NCBI GenBank assembly: GCA_008692225.1 | Contig: VICG01000008.1 | Span: 817,001-881,000 of the forward strand | From: Monilinia fructicola | Lineage: Eukaryota > Ascomycota > Leotiomycetes > Helotiales > Sclerotiniaceae | Length of the DNA: 64,000 nucleotides | Direction of reading: 5' to 3' | Shown here: positions 35,096 through 49,300 of the stretch, piece by piece | How positions within the stretch are numbered: position 1 is the stretch's first letter | Layout of the letters: each line of letters opens with the position of its first letter | Program-made: the position numbers and the translations under genes | The notes under the pieces: model-generated | Seen by the model: only the letters and a program-made list of their open reading frames with translations | Told to the model about the DNA's origin: nothing | Databases searched by the model: none

Positions 35096-36102
35096 TGAGT
35101 ATCCTTGGAACCTAACAGTAGAACCTTGGAAGTATATAACAATCCATGAATCCATTGGATAGATACAATAATAATACTCGTACAGAGTACTTGTAGATAC
35201 GATCAAGAGTAATCAGTAAATAAAGCTAACCTGACCTTCTTAGCTGAGTTGAATCAAACCAACCGGAATGTTTTGAAAGAACTAATCCAATGCAAGTATC
35301 GCTTGAGGTGTGTTATTATTAAAAAGAGCTACTATTTGGTTAGATACAGTCGCGGTAGGTACTAGGTAAGCAGAGGTCCTAATCATAAAATAAACTTACC
35401 TACTCCGTACACCCGACCTGGGGCAGTACTTATTAGTGTTTAGATGTTCATCTACTCTACCCGTGGACCTACCTACCTACCCTAGTACCTACCTACCTAC
35501 CTCCCTCCCCTCCTCCTACTTGTTATTATCCAGCGACTCTTACTTATTACTATATACTTAGTACTCCTATCATACTCTTACTGCTATTCATACCCCCTAC
35601 TGCTATTCATACCTCCCCTGATATTCATACTCCCATTCAATACTAATACACCCACTCATACCTCCCCCGCTATCCCTACTCCTACTCCTTCTATCCACTC
35701 GTCACCATTTACCTTTGGAAGACTGGAGAGTTGGAGAGTTGGAGAGTTGGAGAGTTGGAGGAATTTGGAGATGATGAAAGCAAAAAGGTGGGAAAGGTGG
35801 GAAAGATGGGAAAAGATGGGAAAAAGGTGGAAAGGGTGGAGTGAACAAGGTTTATGAGGGGTTTTTCCCAATCCCCCTCCAAGTTTATCATGCCCCACCA
35901 GATCTGTTGGTTTGGAAAGCTTCTGGTGGTCTCAACATTAAGAACAACACAAACGCTAAACAATGGACAGTTCATCGTGAATATAAAATACTATGAGGTA
36001 TTGGGTAGGTAGGGAAGATCAGGTAAAGGGTTTTTTTGGGTCAAGAATACGGATACTAGGTATGTACTAGGTACTAGGTATGTTCTGTTGGTCCTAGACT
36101 CC

Positions 36103-36156
36103 TAGTATCCTATCCTATCCTATCCTATCCTATCCTATCCTATCCTATCCTATCCT
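36103..36156. repeat. (TATCC)n pentanucleotide microsatellite
   Basis: About ten perfect copies of TATCC/ATCCT. Confidence 0.95.
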
Positions 36157-36948
36157 ACTCTGTACAGTATTCTTTACTTTTGTCGCAGTTGTAGCAATAC
36201 TCTCTCTCATATTGGGATTGGGCTTCATTGCATGATTTACTCCGTAGATGCTGCATATCAAAAAGTATTCCGGGGGAGTGCTCTTTTTGTCTCTTTCTGA
36301 CCCCTTGACCAGAGAGGATGTGTGGGTGTGTGGGTGTGTGGATGTGTGGATGTGTATGAGTGTGTGAGGACTTTTCCTTCTTTACTCTTACACACATCAT
36401 CTACATCTCCATCGATAAGATTAATACATGCAACAACAACGATGAAACAACAACAACAACAACCACAACAAGAATAAACAACCATTACCATCATTACCAC
36501 CATATATAAATTCTAATTTCACCCAGAGAATACCAATCGAATATGAGGATTAAAATCTAAGTGGATTTTCATAACATCACTATTATCAATCACTATTATC
36601 ATCCACTAATAGAAGCCCGAGGGTCCTGTTGATCTCTGTTCTTTCTCCCTCATCAGACCAAGATTATAGCATCACAGAAAGATAAAACAGAGTAAGTGCT
36701 TTGTTTCTTATTTCAAGCGATATGAAGAGTTTTTATTCAATTCCAACTTTGTTCGATGGTGATCTTCTTATATAATAATAGAATGGCCATTCTTATATAT
36801 AAGCGCACGTGATGCGCTGTGCAGGTCAATCTAACAATCTCCACAGACAGGAACATGTGGGGATTCAAGAGAAGAACCGAATACATCTCATCGCCCTCGG
36901 GCAGTCTACTCAACAAACCTACAATAACACTGCCAAAATTGAACATCA

Positions 36949-37013
36949 ACTTTCAAGTCATCAAAATCAACTTTCAAGTCATCAACATCAACTTTCAAAA
37001 GTCATCAACATCA
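36949..37013. repeat. 18-bp tandem repeat (CAACTTTCAAGTCATCAA), three copies
   Basis: Three units of about 18-20 bases, the last with an AA insertion. The unit is a multiple of three and gives an HQLS-type peptide repeat, but no gene around it is supported. Confidence 0.85.
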
Positions 37014-38596
37014 ACAGTGGCAAGAATATGATGTCGCAGGTCTTCTTGTTACGGCCCAGTGGCTTTGTAGTTGGATCGTTGGACAATACAGACGATTCAA
37101 AATCTTCAACATGACCCCTGGCCAGAACGCCGCACCTCTTCACCGATTCATCAATATTCTGCATACCCACCTATCCACTTGAAGTAGTTTATAGTCAGTA
37201 AACCTACGGAAATTGTTTTTAATTTCCAAAATAGGTAATGTGAAATAATTCCTCCTTCACACTTGGGGAAGTATACACACTGCTGCATTAGAATGATCCA
37301 AGAGTAAGCCTTATCCTTTGCGGCATTGCCGATGGGAAATGCAGCTGGGTGAAATTCATACCGGGTTGCTATATTGCAGAGGAATTATTCATATTCTGAA
37401 CTTTCATTCCTGGGGCATTGTGCTTTCTTCGTCATTGAATTTGGGAATTACAAGTACTACGCTGTATACTCTCTTGTTTCTTCTTCTTCGTCTCCTCTTC
37501 ATCTCAGAATTTGGTCTGATGATCAAGTATACCCTTTTTCAATCCAATACTGTCTTATGAAGAATCAAACATTCTTCTATACTACTTGATTGTCCGAACT
37601 TTTATCAACCCCCTCAAAATCCTCACCATAGGAGCTGGCCTTGATGGCCTTGGTGGCCTTGCTGCTGCAAATTGCTCTGAGGGATAGGAGCATTGATTCA
37701 CTGTATATTTTCTCTTTGTCTTCTCAATACTTAGTTCCATCATCCCCTAGAAGGCCAGGGTTCTAAGCTCACAAGCATATGGTAGATATTCGCACACTCT
37801 CACTTCGCCTCAGAATACAGTGCTGCAATTCATATCCAACCGAATACTAATGGAGTGTAGGACGACGGATATTTTTCTGGAGGAGACTAGAGCAAATCAT
37901 TGGAATTGGCTAAGTATATGGGGATCCTACTTTACTCGACTTGCTTGGTTTCCCTCTCCTTATTTTCTTTCTTGTTTTGTATCATAATCTACGAGTAGCT
38001 TACTAGGCCCAAGTATCAAAACTCAGATGACAGAATATACATCGACCGGTTTATTAAACAGAAATATGGGTTTAGTGAAGGTAGACAAACACATACCATA
38101 CATCATCTCGCCCTCTATCATCCATTATCTATCATTTATCATCCATCATCTATCATCCATTATTCATTATCTATTATCCATTATTTATTATTTATTATCC
38201 ATCATCTACCATGAACCACACAATTAACCCCTATCCGCTAGCCCTGGCTCCTAACTCTTGATGTACAGTTCATAGCTTACCACACAGCTTACCTCACACT
38301 TTAAAACTCACGCCCTCACGCCATCTCTCTCCTCGCAGAAAGTATCCTTCCTCTCCCTCTCCCTCTCCCTTTCATCCAAAATCAGTTCTTCTCATCCCCC
38401 ACCCTTCATCAAAAATACCCATCACTTTCTTCTCTACAAATAAAAGCATCCTTTGAATCCATAGCCCATAGCCCATAGCCCATAGATCCGGCAAATGATC
38501 CATAAATTGATCCATATAGTTTTATCTATCTTATTTATCTATCCTATCTATTTATCTATTTCTCAAACTTGATCTATCCATCCATTAAACTTAATC

Positions 38597-38625
38597 TTTT
38601 CATCTCCATCTCCATCTCCATCTCC
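38597..38625. repeat. (CATCTC)n hexanucleotide run
   Basis: About five CATCTC copies, followed by C- and A-runs. Confidence 0.85.
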
Positions 38626-38927
38626 ATCCCCCCCCAAAAACACCCTCTCCAACTCCCAACCAACCCCCAGAAAACAAGGTCCGCGACAGAAACCATGGAA
38701 AAACAAAAAAAAAAACAAAAAAAAACAAGAAAAAAAACGGATACGGCAGAAAAGGATCGTAGTGGAGATCCTTGGATTTGGGGGAGGGAGGAGGGAGGAT
38801 GGGTTCTTCGGTTTTTGTCGCAGGAGGAGAGAGGTCGGGAGGAGGAGGATTTTACTTTATCCCTTGGGGGAGGGGAGGGGAGGGGGAGTATTATTGCTAT
38901 ATACCTTTCTCGCCTCTGTTCTTCGCG

Positions 38928-38976
38928 TAAATGGAAATGGAAATGGAAATGGAAATGGAAATGGAAATGGAAATCC
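38928..38976. repeat. (GGAAAT)n hexanucleotide microsatellite
   Basis: About eight perfect copies of GGAAAT. Confidence 0.95.
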
Positions 38977-39591
38977 CTTTACTTTCTTCAGCTGGCAATA
39001 GCATGTTTCCTTGGGGTATCTAGCGTATAGCGCAGTACAGTATAGTACAGCATCAAGAATAGGATTTCGGGAGGGTAGTTGGAGATGTGGATACATTTTT
39101 TTTTATGATATTATTGCTATTGTTGTTATTGGGGTTGGGGGTGTATAGGAAGAGATGGGAAAGAAGAGAGGGTAAAAGTTGTTTAATGTTTGATATTTGA
39201 TGTTTAATACTTTATGCTTTATATTAAGTAAAGGGGGATTTGTAATAAAGAAATAGAAAAATAAGAGGATAAAAGAATGAGAGAATGGAAGGATGCAAGA
39301 TAAGGGATTTTAAAGATGGTTAATGGAATAAAATAAAAATAAAGAGGGAAAGGGAATGTTAAGGATGGATGAGGCTTTTTGTTTGTTGAGTATTGTTGTT
39401 TTTTTGCTTTGTGTTTTGTGTTTTGTGCTATGTTTTCGCTTCTGCTTTTGCTTTTTCTTTCTTGGGGATTGGGTTGGAGGGAGAGAGAGAGGGAATGTAA
39501 AATTCTATACTTGTCTCTATCCTCCCGTCTTCTATCATATCATATAATACACCTGATACTCCATATATCACCAACCTCCCAATCTCTAATC

Positions 39592-40690
39592 CATACTCCA
39601 TACTCTATACTCCATACTCCATACTTTATACTCTATACTCTATACTCTATACTTTATACTCTATACTTTATACTTTATACTTACTTATACTCTATATTCT
39701 ATACTCTATACTTTATACTCTATACTCTATATTTTATACTTTATACTTTATACTTTATACTCTATACTCTATATTTTATACTTTATACTCTATACTTTAT
39801 ACTCTATACTCTATACTTTATATTTTATACTTTATACTTCATCATTTATTACTTATCACCTATTATCTATTACTTATCACCTATTATTCATTATTTATTA
39901 TTTATTATTTATTATTTATTATTTATTATTTATTATTTATTATTTATTATTTATTATTTATTATTTATTATTTATTATTTATTATTTATTATTTATTATT
40001 TATTATTTATTACTTATTACTTATTATTTATTTATTATCACCTATCATTTATTATTTATTATTTATTATTTATTATTTATTATCTATTATTTATCACTTA
40101 TTACTCATTACCTATTACCTATTATTTATTACTCATTACTTATTATTCATTATTCATTACCTATCACTTATCATCTATTACTTATTATCCATTACTTATC
40201 ACTCATCATCCATTACTTATCACTTATTATCTATTACCTATTATTTATCATCTATCACCTATTATTTATTATCTATTATCTATTATTTATTATCTATTAC
40301 TTATTACCCATTATCTATTACCCATTACTCATTACTTATTACCTATCACCTATCACTTATCACTTATTATTTATTACTTATCATCTATTATCTATTATCT
40401 ATCATCTATCATTTATCATTTATTATCTATTATTTATTACTTATTATTTATTATTTACTATTTATTTATTCTATCTTATTATCTATTATTACTATTATTT
40501 ATTATTTATTATCTATTATTTATTACTATTTATTACTTTATTATTTATTATTTATCACTTATTATACTTATTATCTATTATTTATCATCTATTATTTATT
40601 ACTTATCATTTATTATTTATTATTTATTATCTATTATTTATTATTTATTACCTATCATTTATTACCTATTATCCATTATTCATCATTTAT
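39592..40690. repeat. 1.1-kb TATACTC/TTATTTA-type repeat tract
   Basis: A first part (to about 39840) is built of 7-mers TATACTC, TATACTT and TATATTT; the rest is TTATTTA, TTATCAC, TTACTTA and TTATCTA 7-mers. The plus strand is almost free of G. Because 7 is not a multiple of 3 and stops are rare in the 7-mer, one frame stays open for 467 residues of Tyr, Leu, Ile and Phe; this is not a gene. Confidence 0.92.
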
Positions 40691-40986
40691 CAACCCCTAA
40701 CCTCTACACATACTTTATCCCCAATACCCAGATTAACACTCACTACATCCACATTGTAAGCTACTCTAAACAAGCACTTTGAATATTCCAGATCACACAG
40801 GCAAACCATTGAACCGAACGATCGCGAAAGCAGCGGAGCTTTTTTACCGCATGGTTTTAAGCGAGGGCCCGCCGTTGCATACACGATCGAGATGATGGGA
40901 ATCGAAAGAAGCGAGCGATGGATGGAAAGAAAAAAAAATGGGAAGAGGGTGAACGAAGGGCGTGTCGAGAATAAAGAATATGATGG

Positions 40987-41021
40987 GGTGAAATGAAATG
41001 AAATGAAATGAAATGAAATGA
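40987..41021. repeat. (AAATG)n pentanucleotide run
   Basis: About seven AAATG/TGAAA copies. Confidence 0.9.
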
Positions 41022-42591
41022 GGTAAAATGAGGTACAGAATTAACAGGATTAAGTGATGAGTAATCGGGCTGGGGAGTAGAAGAAAGGGCCGGGGGATGG
41101 GGAAGAGGGGAGGCGAGGGGGGGGGGAATATAGTTTAGTAGTATTGTGTGGAATGGGATGTTATAGACCGACTTGGTTGAATGAGATTATCTAGGGAATA
41201 ATGAGATATCAGATCGCAGAAAAGGGGTTGACGTATATGGTATATAGAGTATGTTCGGTAGTCATAGGATGAATTCTACTATATACCTAGGTTAGTAGAG
41301 GGATAGAGAGACTGGGTAGATAAAAATGACGGAGAGGAAGAGATGAAGAAGATATAAAGAGATTCAGGGGATAGGAGGAGTGAGTGATGGATGGATGGGC
41401 TGTAGGTATTGTATTGTATATACTACTCAGTACATATTGGTGAAAGTTTGGATTTTCATACCTGGTGGTTATTACTATACCTCGCTTCATTACATATCTT
41501 TAGGAGAGGTGAAAAGTGTAACATGACAATAAGGAAACATAACATACAATGAACAGTATTAATTCAGTAAGATTTCATCTCAAACGCAATAAACATTTTT
41601 TTATTGTTGCTATCTTACATTCAATCCCAAACAAACCTCGTTGAATTCACCACTCCTCCCTATCAAAGACTTTTCCCAGCCCCTCCCTCCAACCTAATAT
41701 CAAACCAAATATACTTATCAGGTAAGTGCCAACCATCAAGCGCAAATGAAAAAAAGGAGCGAAAAGAAATCCAATCAATTTTTGGTCGAGCAAGCAATCC
41801 ACGAAGCAAGTCATGAAGCAATCAAGCCATAGCAAAAGCCCAAATTTTAAGTTTACTCAGCAAAGCAAGTGAGTTATCAGTATCATTTGTGGCGATCAAA
41901 GACATGCATGTAGCACCACATCAAAGGATGTCCAGACCAAACCATGCTCACCAACCAAACTGATCTGTGCGTGTGAGCGTCACATCTCATCAAAATTTGA
42001 AAGTTGAGATTGCATCGACAAATAGGTGATCATGCCAACCATGGTATTAATGACAATGAAAAGAAGAAGTAGCCATTGTATGGGACGTTCAAGAATGAAT
42101 ATCAGTATTGCAGGCAGATCATATCCACTACCGAAAGCCCACATTATGATTCTTAAGCAGAAGCAGATTGTCAGATCAATTGCAGTGCACAAAGCAAATT
42201 AGATGGAACGCGTCTGGTCATCATCTATTTGATAGATAGATCTGGTTTGCCGGTATCAAGTTTTGTTTTAAGAATGTTTCTGCTCCGGAGCTGGTTTGGT
42301 AGAAAGCATGTTCAAGAACCGTAAAAGTAGTACTGCATACTAATATCGTGTATCCATAAGTTAGAGTATCCTGGGCTGCGTGATCAACTCAATGAACATA
42401 GTATACCAATGTCAGGCCAGTAATGAAAAAGTACGAATGTTTTCGGTCATCGTCATCATGTGCAATGCAGGTATACTATATCGATGAAAAATGAATCGGA
42501 AATCATGGTCTCAGCGTATGTCATGCAAGTCATACGAATCATGCAAGTCAAATGTCGAGTCATCCTACGGCTGATAATCACTGTCGTGAAG

Positions 42592-44410
42592 TTACGAAGT
42601 TCCTGGCGGTTTGGTTGAATCACTTTGACCTTGCGCACCTCGCGCGGCCATTGCTTGATACCAAAGTTGGGCATAATTGGCATATCCACCATCTAGTCTT
42701 GTCAGTCAAGTTCAAGAGATGATTGGGGATGTGACTTACAAGCTGCATAAGGGTCTTCAGCGCCGCCTGAAGGTGCTTGTCCTTGCGGCTGAGAATATGG
42801 TTGTTGAGCATATCCACGATCTCCATATTCATTCTGTTGATTCTGTTGTCCACGGTTGTTACGATGACTGCCACCACCTCCACCATTGTTCTTTTGTTGC
42901 TTCAAGATGTTAGAAGTGTTGCGAAACAGAAAGGATAATTGTACTTACCACAGCCTCAACTTTGTCCTCGATAGCTCGCTTGGCAGCTGCTATAGCCTGC
43001 TGGGAACCTACAAGACCAATTTCACGTTCGACCTCACCTGGTCCGGAAGACTGAGTTACATTAATCTTGCAGCCGGTCGTGTTCTGCATCTCCTTAATCG
43101 TTTCTCCTCCTTTGCCAATGATCATTCCGACAGCCTCGGAAGGTACGAAGATAGAATCATTGATCTTGTCTCCTTGACCTCCACCACTGCCATAACCACC
43201 ACCACCATAGCCCGCGTCGCGGTTATTATCTCTTGGCGCGGGAGCGCGCTCTTTTGGTGCACTCTTACTATCGCTCTCGACAATCTCCATAATCAGATCT
43301 TTAGCCATGGCGGCAGCCTCTCGAGTACCTATAAGATTGACCGGTCGCAGTCCGTTAACACTCTTCTGCTCTCCTACAATATTGACATGGCAGCCACTTC
43401 GCTCTTGGAGATCTCTGATGGTCTCTCCACCGCGACCGATAATAAGACCAACTGTTCTATCCGGAACCATGATCTGCATACTATCCTCGCCATCTCTCAA
43501 TGCTGGTTGGTGAGATGAATCTCTTGTGGTAGTCTGTTCTCTTGGAGCCCGGTCTGAAATTGGGCCCAAACCACTATCATCGATGATGCGAGTAATTTCA
43601 GCCTTTGCATCGGCTCTGCGAGCCCGAGGACCCGTGATTTTACAGGTTCTGAAAGGACCGGTCTCATCTGGGCCAGTAATAAACTGTACTCTGCAACCGG
43701 TTTCCGCCTCCACTCTTCTTAAATTCTCACCCTGTCTACCTATGATCAACCCTACGAGATTCGATTCGATTGAGATGGATTCAACATTATCATCTGCTCC
43801 ACGTATTGGTGAGCGTTCACGGGCGTATCCACCCGCGCCTCCATGTGGAGGTGGGAAAGCATCAGATGGTACTCTGCCTCGGATTCCGGGAGAGAATGAA
43901 CGTTCGCGATAATCCCTTCCTGGCGGGCCTCGACGCTCATCGCGATATGGATTGAAATTATCACGAAAGGCATCACGACGTGTTGGTTGCGGGGATCGGG
44001 ATCGGGATCGTGGACTGTATGGTCTACCGGAAGGCATGGGGGGGTGTGGCCCACCATAAGATTGACCTCTGTCGTAAGAAACACCTTTCTCGGCGGCAAT
44101 CACCTTTGCCTTGGCGATAGCATCTTGAATACTAACAGTTCCAGAGCTTACAGGTTTGATGCCGCTAAGATCGACGCTGCCTGAGTTTGTAGGTTGAGGA
44201 AGAGAATACCCGCCGGATTGTCCATAAGGATTTGACTGCTGTTGAGGGGGGGGCTGGTATGCAGGCTGCTGATTTTGCGGAGGAGTCGCATTAGGACGCT
44301 GTGCTGCTGAAAGGAAGTTAGTTTCGGATTTTATTCATAATTAGTATCAGCGAGGAAGATTTACCCAACGCAGCCAGGATAGATGTAATACTAGGTTGTG
44401 AATCACCCAT
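42592..44410 (-). CDS. Triple KH-domain RNA-binding protein
   Basis: Binds single-stranded RNA (or ssDNA) through three KH domains; resembles FUBP/KSRP-type and yeast Pbp2-type proteins. Exons: 44365-44410, 42949-44306, 42740-42899, 42592-42692; introns 44307-44364, 42900-42948 and 42693-42739 are GT..AG and keep frame. The product is 554 residues. The N-terminus is Gln/Pro-rich, then an Arg/Ser-rich linker (residues ~100-185, RSRSRSPQPTRRD). KH1 is ~190-260 with the GxxG loop GRQG, KH2 ~290-360 with GRGG, KH3 ~397-467 with GKGG. The C-terminus is Gly/Gln/Tyr-rich and ends with YANYAQLWYQAMAARG, a YxxxWYQ-like motif that FUBP-type proteins also have. No frame error is needed, unlike most neighbours. 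A role in mRNA stability or splicing is inferred from the family. Confidence 0.93.
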
Positions 44411-46380
44411 TGTTTCTTTGCTTGTTTGAGCTCAGGAAGGAGATGTCGAGATCTTTTTTAATGATCAGATTGTCAGATTGTCGGATTGTCGGATTGTCGT
44501 GAAATTAAATTTCTATATTAATGAAATGCACGACAAGCAAATCAAAAGAAAATGAAAGTTTGTCTCTTTGACAACTGCTCTGATAATTGATGGGTATGGT
44601 AGATTATTGGTTTTCTTGAGGAATCCGAGGAGCAAGTAAAACAAAGTCATGTACAGAATAATCGGCTTGCCACTGTAAGAAGAAAAATGGGGATCTGCAT
44701 CTAGTCTAGTGTGAGACTAGTGCTAAAAAATTGATTTCTGAATCACATGATTGATTATGTAAAGTTTTATTTGGGAAAGTTTCAACGTCACTTCATCACC
44801 TAACCTCACTAGAAATAGACATCACAGCAGCTTTATCTCATGCTTATTATTATCTTACCTCACTTTCGTTTCTCATCTTACTTCAATGCAACATAGGTAG
44901 ATTCTGGAATGATATCACATTCATAAACCACAAGGTCAGTCGATAGAATGCTTATGGTGAGGTAAGTACAGGGGAAGGAGGAAAGCGGTGGTAGTCTGGT
45001 AGGATTAATATGCTGGTAGTAGATGGCAAGGAATTGGAAATGAGGTATCATTATCTGAATAGTGTGTTAACTTCCCTATCTTCCATATGTATATGTTCAG
45101 TCTCATTCGCATTTTGATCATGTATAAAGAAAGCATCATCAAACCTTCATGTTGACCGAAGGCTGCAGTATCCATTTGCTCCACCAGTTGTCAAAATATA
45201 AGTCACGGCATATGAGCTTGATACACAAACAAGATTCCTTTTGATACTTCAATCCATACTTGATCTCTTCCAATCATTTGATACTGCTTGTCAGTTGAAG
45301 AAGGTACGATGAGCTACCTTGATTGGCAGTTGCCATAAATTAGTATTATGCCCGCATCCCTTCACATACATGAGGCTTCTCATTTCCAATGCCCGCCAAG
45401 CATAATCAAGTATGAATGAATATTTCCAAGCTGGTGATGAGCTTGATGTGGGAAGTTGCCTGTCTTAACAGATTTATATGAGGAAGTTTGCATTGGTGAT
45501 TTCGTCACTCTCTCAAACCGTCCTCTGCTACTTTCCTGAATCTCGCAAATTAGAATCTGATTCTGTCACTTTGCCTCTGTGGGAGGGGTGTATCTAAGCA
45601 GCAACTCTTACACTAAAGAGCGATGCCGCATGCAATGAAATTATGCCCCTTCAAGACATAGTTCCTTTAAGTATACAAGGAATAACTGCTCATATGTTTA
45701 GCATTTGTATGAAGAAGTTTGATAATGGCAGATCTTTTAGGATTGTTGAATACAAAGCGTTGTATGAAGCAGTTGACGAAACAAATGACAGTTGTAAATA
45801 CAAGTGCCATTTCAACGACTTAAGGAGAAGCATTTATATGTTTTATTATTGTTTGTCAAAAGTCTTCTTTGTGAATCTGTATTTAACATGTGGCAAATTA
45901 ATATTGAGATGAGCAAAAGGTAAATATTGATATATTTCATTCTTGTCTATGATGATTGTGTTCTCTTCTGTGTTTGTACAAGTTCATAATTTGTTGAATG
46001 GTACTTGTTTAAAGTACTGTATGCAGAAGGCAAGATGATAGATGCGAATGCATAAGTGAGTAGGTACGACAACAGAAGGGATACAAAGACATGATATGAA
46101 TCAATCTTACTTTGACCTTGCCATCCAAACTAGGGCTCGTCTCTGTATTTAAAGGGGTGGAGTAAAGCAGTCCATGATGGATAAAATAGTCAGTTGTAGA
46201 TAAAGTAGTCGATGGTAGCTAGACTACGCGATGCCTCTTTGGGACCGGAGGGACTATTGTTCCAGTACAGTCAAACTATCTCTCTCGAAGCGAAGATCAG
46301 TCTTGATATCTTCTCCTCAACATCTTCCTCCAACAACATTTATTTTCATTCTTGTAAATGTTCAGAATCTCTCTACAACC
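44411..46380. other. 2-kb divergent intergenic region between the KH gene and the MYND-like gene
   Basis: No gene is supported; an 89-residue frame at 45643-45912 has no recognised domain. A short direct repeat GGATTGTC/AGATTGTC (four copies) lies at about 44468-44500, just upstream of the KH start codon. Contains promoters of both flanking genes. Confidence 0.55.
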
Positions 46381-49300
46381 ATGCAAACTCCAAGTCTTGA
46401 ATCGTTGGTCTCAATGACTGACTCATTGATAGATCTGGATATGGCGGTAAGTAATATTTGTTTTATCTTTCCCCTCATATTGGTTGTTGGGTCAATGAAA
46501 TGAGTATGAACAAAAGAAACAATTCTGCTTAGTCGGCGACCCCCACTAAGAAAGATTGTTTTTTTCATGTTTTCTTTCCTGCCTTTATCACAGAGTCTCC
46601 TGTATCTTTGCAAAAAAAATTCTAATCATAACTAGTGCGAAGATTTACCCAAACCAGGAGAGCCTGGTGTCCATTCTTCAAATACTCATGATCTTTGGAA
46701 CAATTTATTTGTACCAGACAACAAATTGGTTGATTACCATTCTTCAGATCCTCCAGATCAAATATCAAGTCCTCTGACAGCAAAAAATCTCGAGGTTTTG
46801 AGCAACTCGATTAATTCCACGGCTTCCAAACAGGGAAAAAAATCGTCAAGGGCCTCGACAGATCATTCTGGTTCAGTTGAAGAGATCGTAAAGCAAGAAG
46901 AGTAAGTCAAAGATAATCTTCATTTCTCCTTTTCCAATGCTTTGCGAGCTAGAGGTTTCTCTGTCAAACGAAAACTAATTCATCTTATCAGCCTAGATCG
47001 GCAGGAACCTCCACCAATTGAGAAAAGCGAATCGGAAACAACAATAGCGAACATACTTTCTCTGTGCAGAAATTCTGGTCCTCTCAAAGTCAGTTATCCG
47101 AATCTAGATATAGTAGGAGATATAGTAGGAAGACTTGTCCATTTCGATTTACGCGAACCAACTTTTCCCAGATCTTATCACCTTGGACCACCTCCTCCAG
47201 TAGCAGGAAAACACGGCCTTCTTTCGTGGCTTACTTTACAGGAGAAAATGGCCCGCGATATAATCAAATCTGAAAGCTATGACTTCTTCACTTGGGTATG
47301 CATTGATCCTCCGACTACAATTTCTAATACTGTGCTAACCAATGAATAAGGGATGGAGCCCAGCAATCTTTTCTCGGTCAGTTAGACTAGGCGTAGGCAT
47401 CCCTTGCCAGGTTCCATACTTGATCAAATTAGAGACAGGACGCTGGTACTGCCCAGAGACGAGGGAGCGGGCAGCAAGAGATAGAGCGGCTTGGGATGTA
47501 TTGCAACGTGAGTATAAAGCCTTGATTGCTGTCCATCTGCTAATCATGATCAGAAATTATTGAACCAAAGAGTGGCGATTTTATGAACAGCGAAATTACA
47601 AGCAGTGAAACCACACAGATTCCATATGAGTTCCGAGCTCTTGCAAAGGACTTTTTCTCCGGCAAACTAGTTCATGAACCAGACTATTACGCGCGCTTAG
47701 TAGAGCCAGAGAAGCTTGCGAGGATAGAGATACCACAGAAAAGCTTTTTCATATGTCGAAAATCGATATGGGGAAGTATAAACAAAATCTCTACCGTAAT
47801 CTGTATGGACCAAATCGCGAAATTCTTGAGTCGAGCGAGGAAAAGAATGCCTTAAGTATCGATCATGTTGTTAATCTCTTCCTACTGGAGATTATCAAAA
47901 TGAACGAGATAGAGGAGGCCCTTATTCTTGAAGAGAAGAAAACAAAGCAAGAAAAGTCGAGTTTTCCAGTCGCCAATGTACACGGCACAGATATTCGCCG
48001 CTCTTCAAGATATCACGAGTATATCGACAGGCTTAATATTCTCGAACATAACAAGAAGGAGGCAAGCAAGAACGCAGCAAGACTGGCTCTAGAGGATTTC
48101 ATCAGAAATGTCGACATGCATGGGTTGGAATCAATTATGGGATCAGAGACCTGGTCAATAACACACATTAGTACGATTCCAACCCTAGATGAGCCTGCTC
48201 AGGAGATCGCCATAATTGAATCCGTCCACACTGATGGTGGAAATTGTTCAACTTCACTGCTGTCAATTCCAGAGAATGTGGAACCGAACGAGACAGCCCC
48301 GAAAAAGAAGAAGAAGAAGAAGAAGACGAAGGGTAGATCAAACACGAAGAAGGTCGAAAATAATGGTGAAGAACAAGAAAGCATCAACACTGCTGCTGTT
48401 GTTGAATCTATATGTGATCCTACAGAGAGCAGTGCCGAGACCTTCCTCTCCATTGCTTCCGACCCCTTAAATTATGATTTTGGCGATTCTGAAAACCCAA
48501 TGGTTGATGAAGATACACAGTGGGAGACGGTCAAAGCAAGACCCTCCAAGCCAAAGGGACCACGGGCCACCCCAAAGTTTGACCAAGCTCGTTCTGCCCA
48601 GCAACAAAATCGAAACGCTGGTAGGAAGGGAGACATGACGTCAAGAGACAGTACTACTGCTGCTTCTACAACAAAGATCGGCGAGAAGTTTGAGGTTGAG
48701 AGCTTAAACGACTTTCCAGCAATCGCTCCTCCAAAGAAGCCCTCGATTCAAAAACTAGATGTATCTAGTGGAGAAACTAAAGCGTTGGTGCAACGAAAGG
48801 CGTTGCCAGATGTGGGTCGTGAACTCTCAGCCAGTGGTAATGACAACAATGTTACTGCTCAAACACCAGCGAATATATTTCCTGTCATATCCACAGAAAA
48901 GTCTATTCTATCTGGAGAAGTCGCTGTCGAGGAAATCTACAAGGCTAATAAATCTGATTCTTCCACTGTTCTTGATGCCACCCGGGCTCTTACTATCAGT
49001 ATCTCGGAGAATCTTTCACCTATCTCTGGACTAAATTTGAAGGATCATGCACCAATTTACCTGGATGGTATGCTTGGTTCACCCAGTCGGGCACCCCGCC
49101 TGCGACGTCATCGGAGAAGCTGTTCAGTCGATGCCAGAATTCTAACTTCTACTCCTTTGGTTATGAAGAGACCTGCATCGGGATGCGCTAAGACTTCATA
49201 CACGAATCTTGTTGACCACAACACTGCCGCAGCTGATACCTCTTCTACTTTTGATAGTATATCGAGAAATCTCGTTGCCGACAACATTGTTTCAGTTCAC

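Larger units (their letters stand above)
33777..42591. other. 8.8-kb gene desert dominated by simple repeats
   Basis: No gene is supported. The first ~250 bases hold the promoter of the YMR196W-like gene; the last ~500 bases are the 3' flank of the KH gene. The interior contains dozens of tetra-, penta- and hexanucleotide repeats (listed where long) and many GTA-rich stretches. Frames such as those at 36.8-37.1 kb, 37.3-37.6 kb and 41.6-42.2 kb have no recognisable domain. Confidence 0.6.

Noticed and set aside
38569..39030. 153-residue plus-strand frame
   Set aside because: Built from CATCTC, poly-A and GGAAAT repeats giving Lys/Trp-rich peptide; not a gene.
39379..40782. 467-codon open frame on the plus strand
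   Set aside because: It is a translation of a heptamer repeat tract with only Tyr, Leu, Ile, Phe and a few others; no domain and no start context.
45643..45912. 89-residue plus-strand frame
   Set aside because: No domain, no splice-compatible neighbours, AT-rich 3' end; likely chance.
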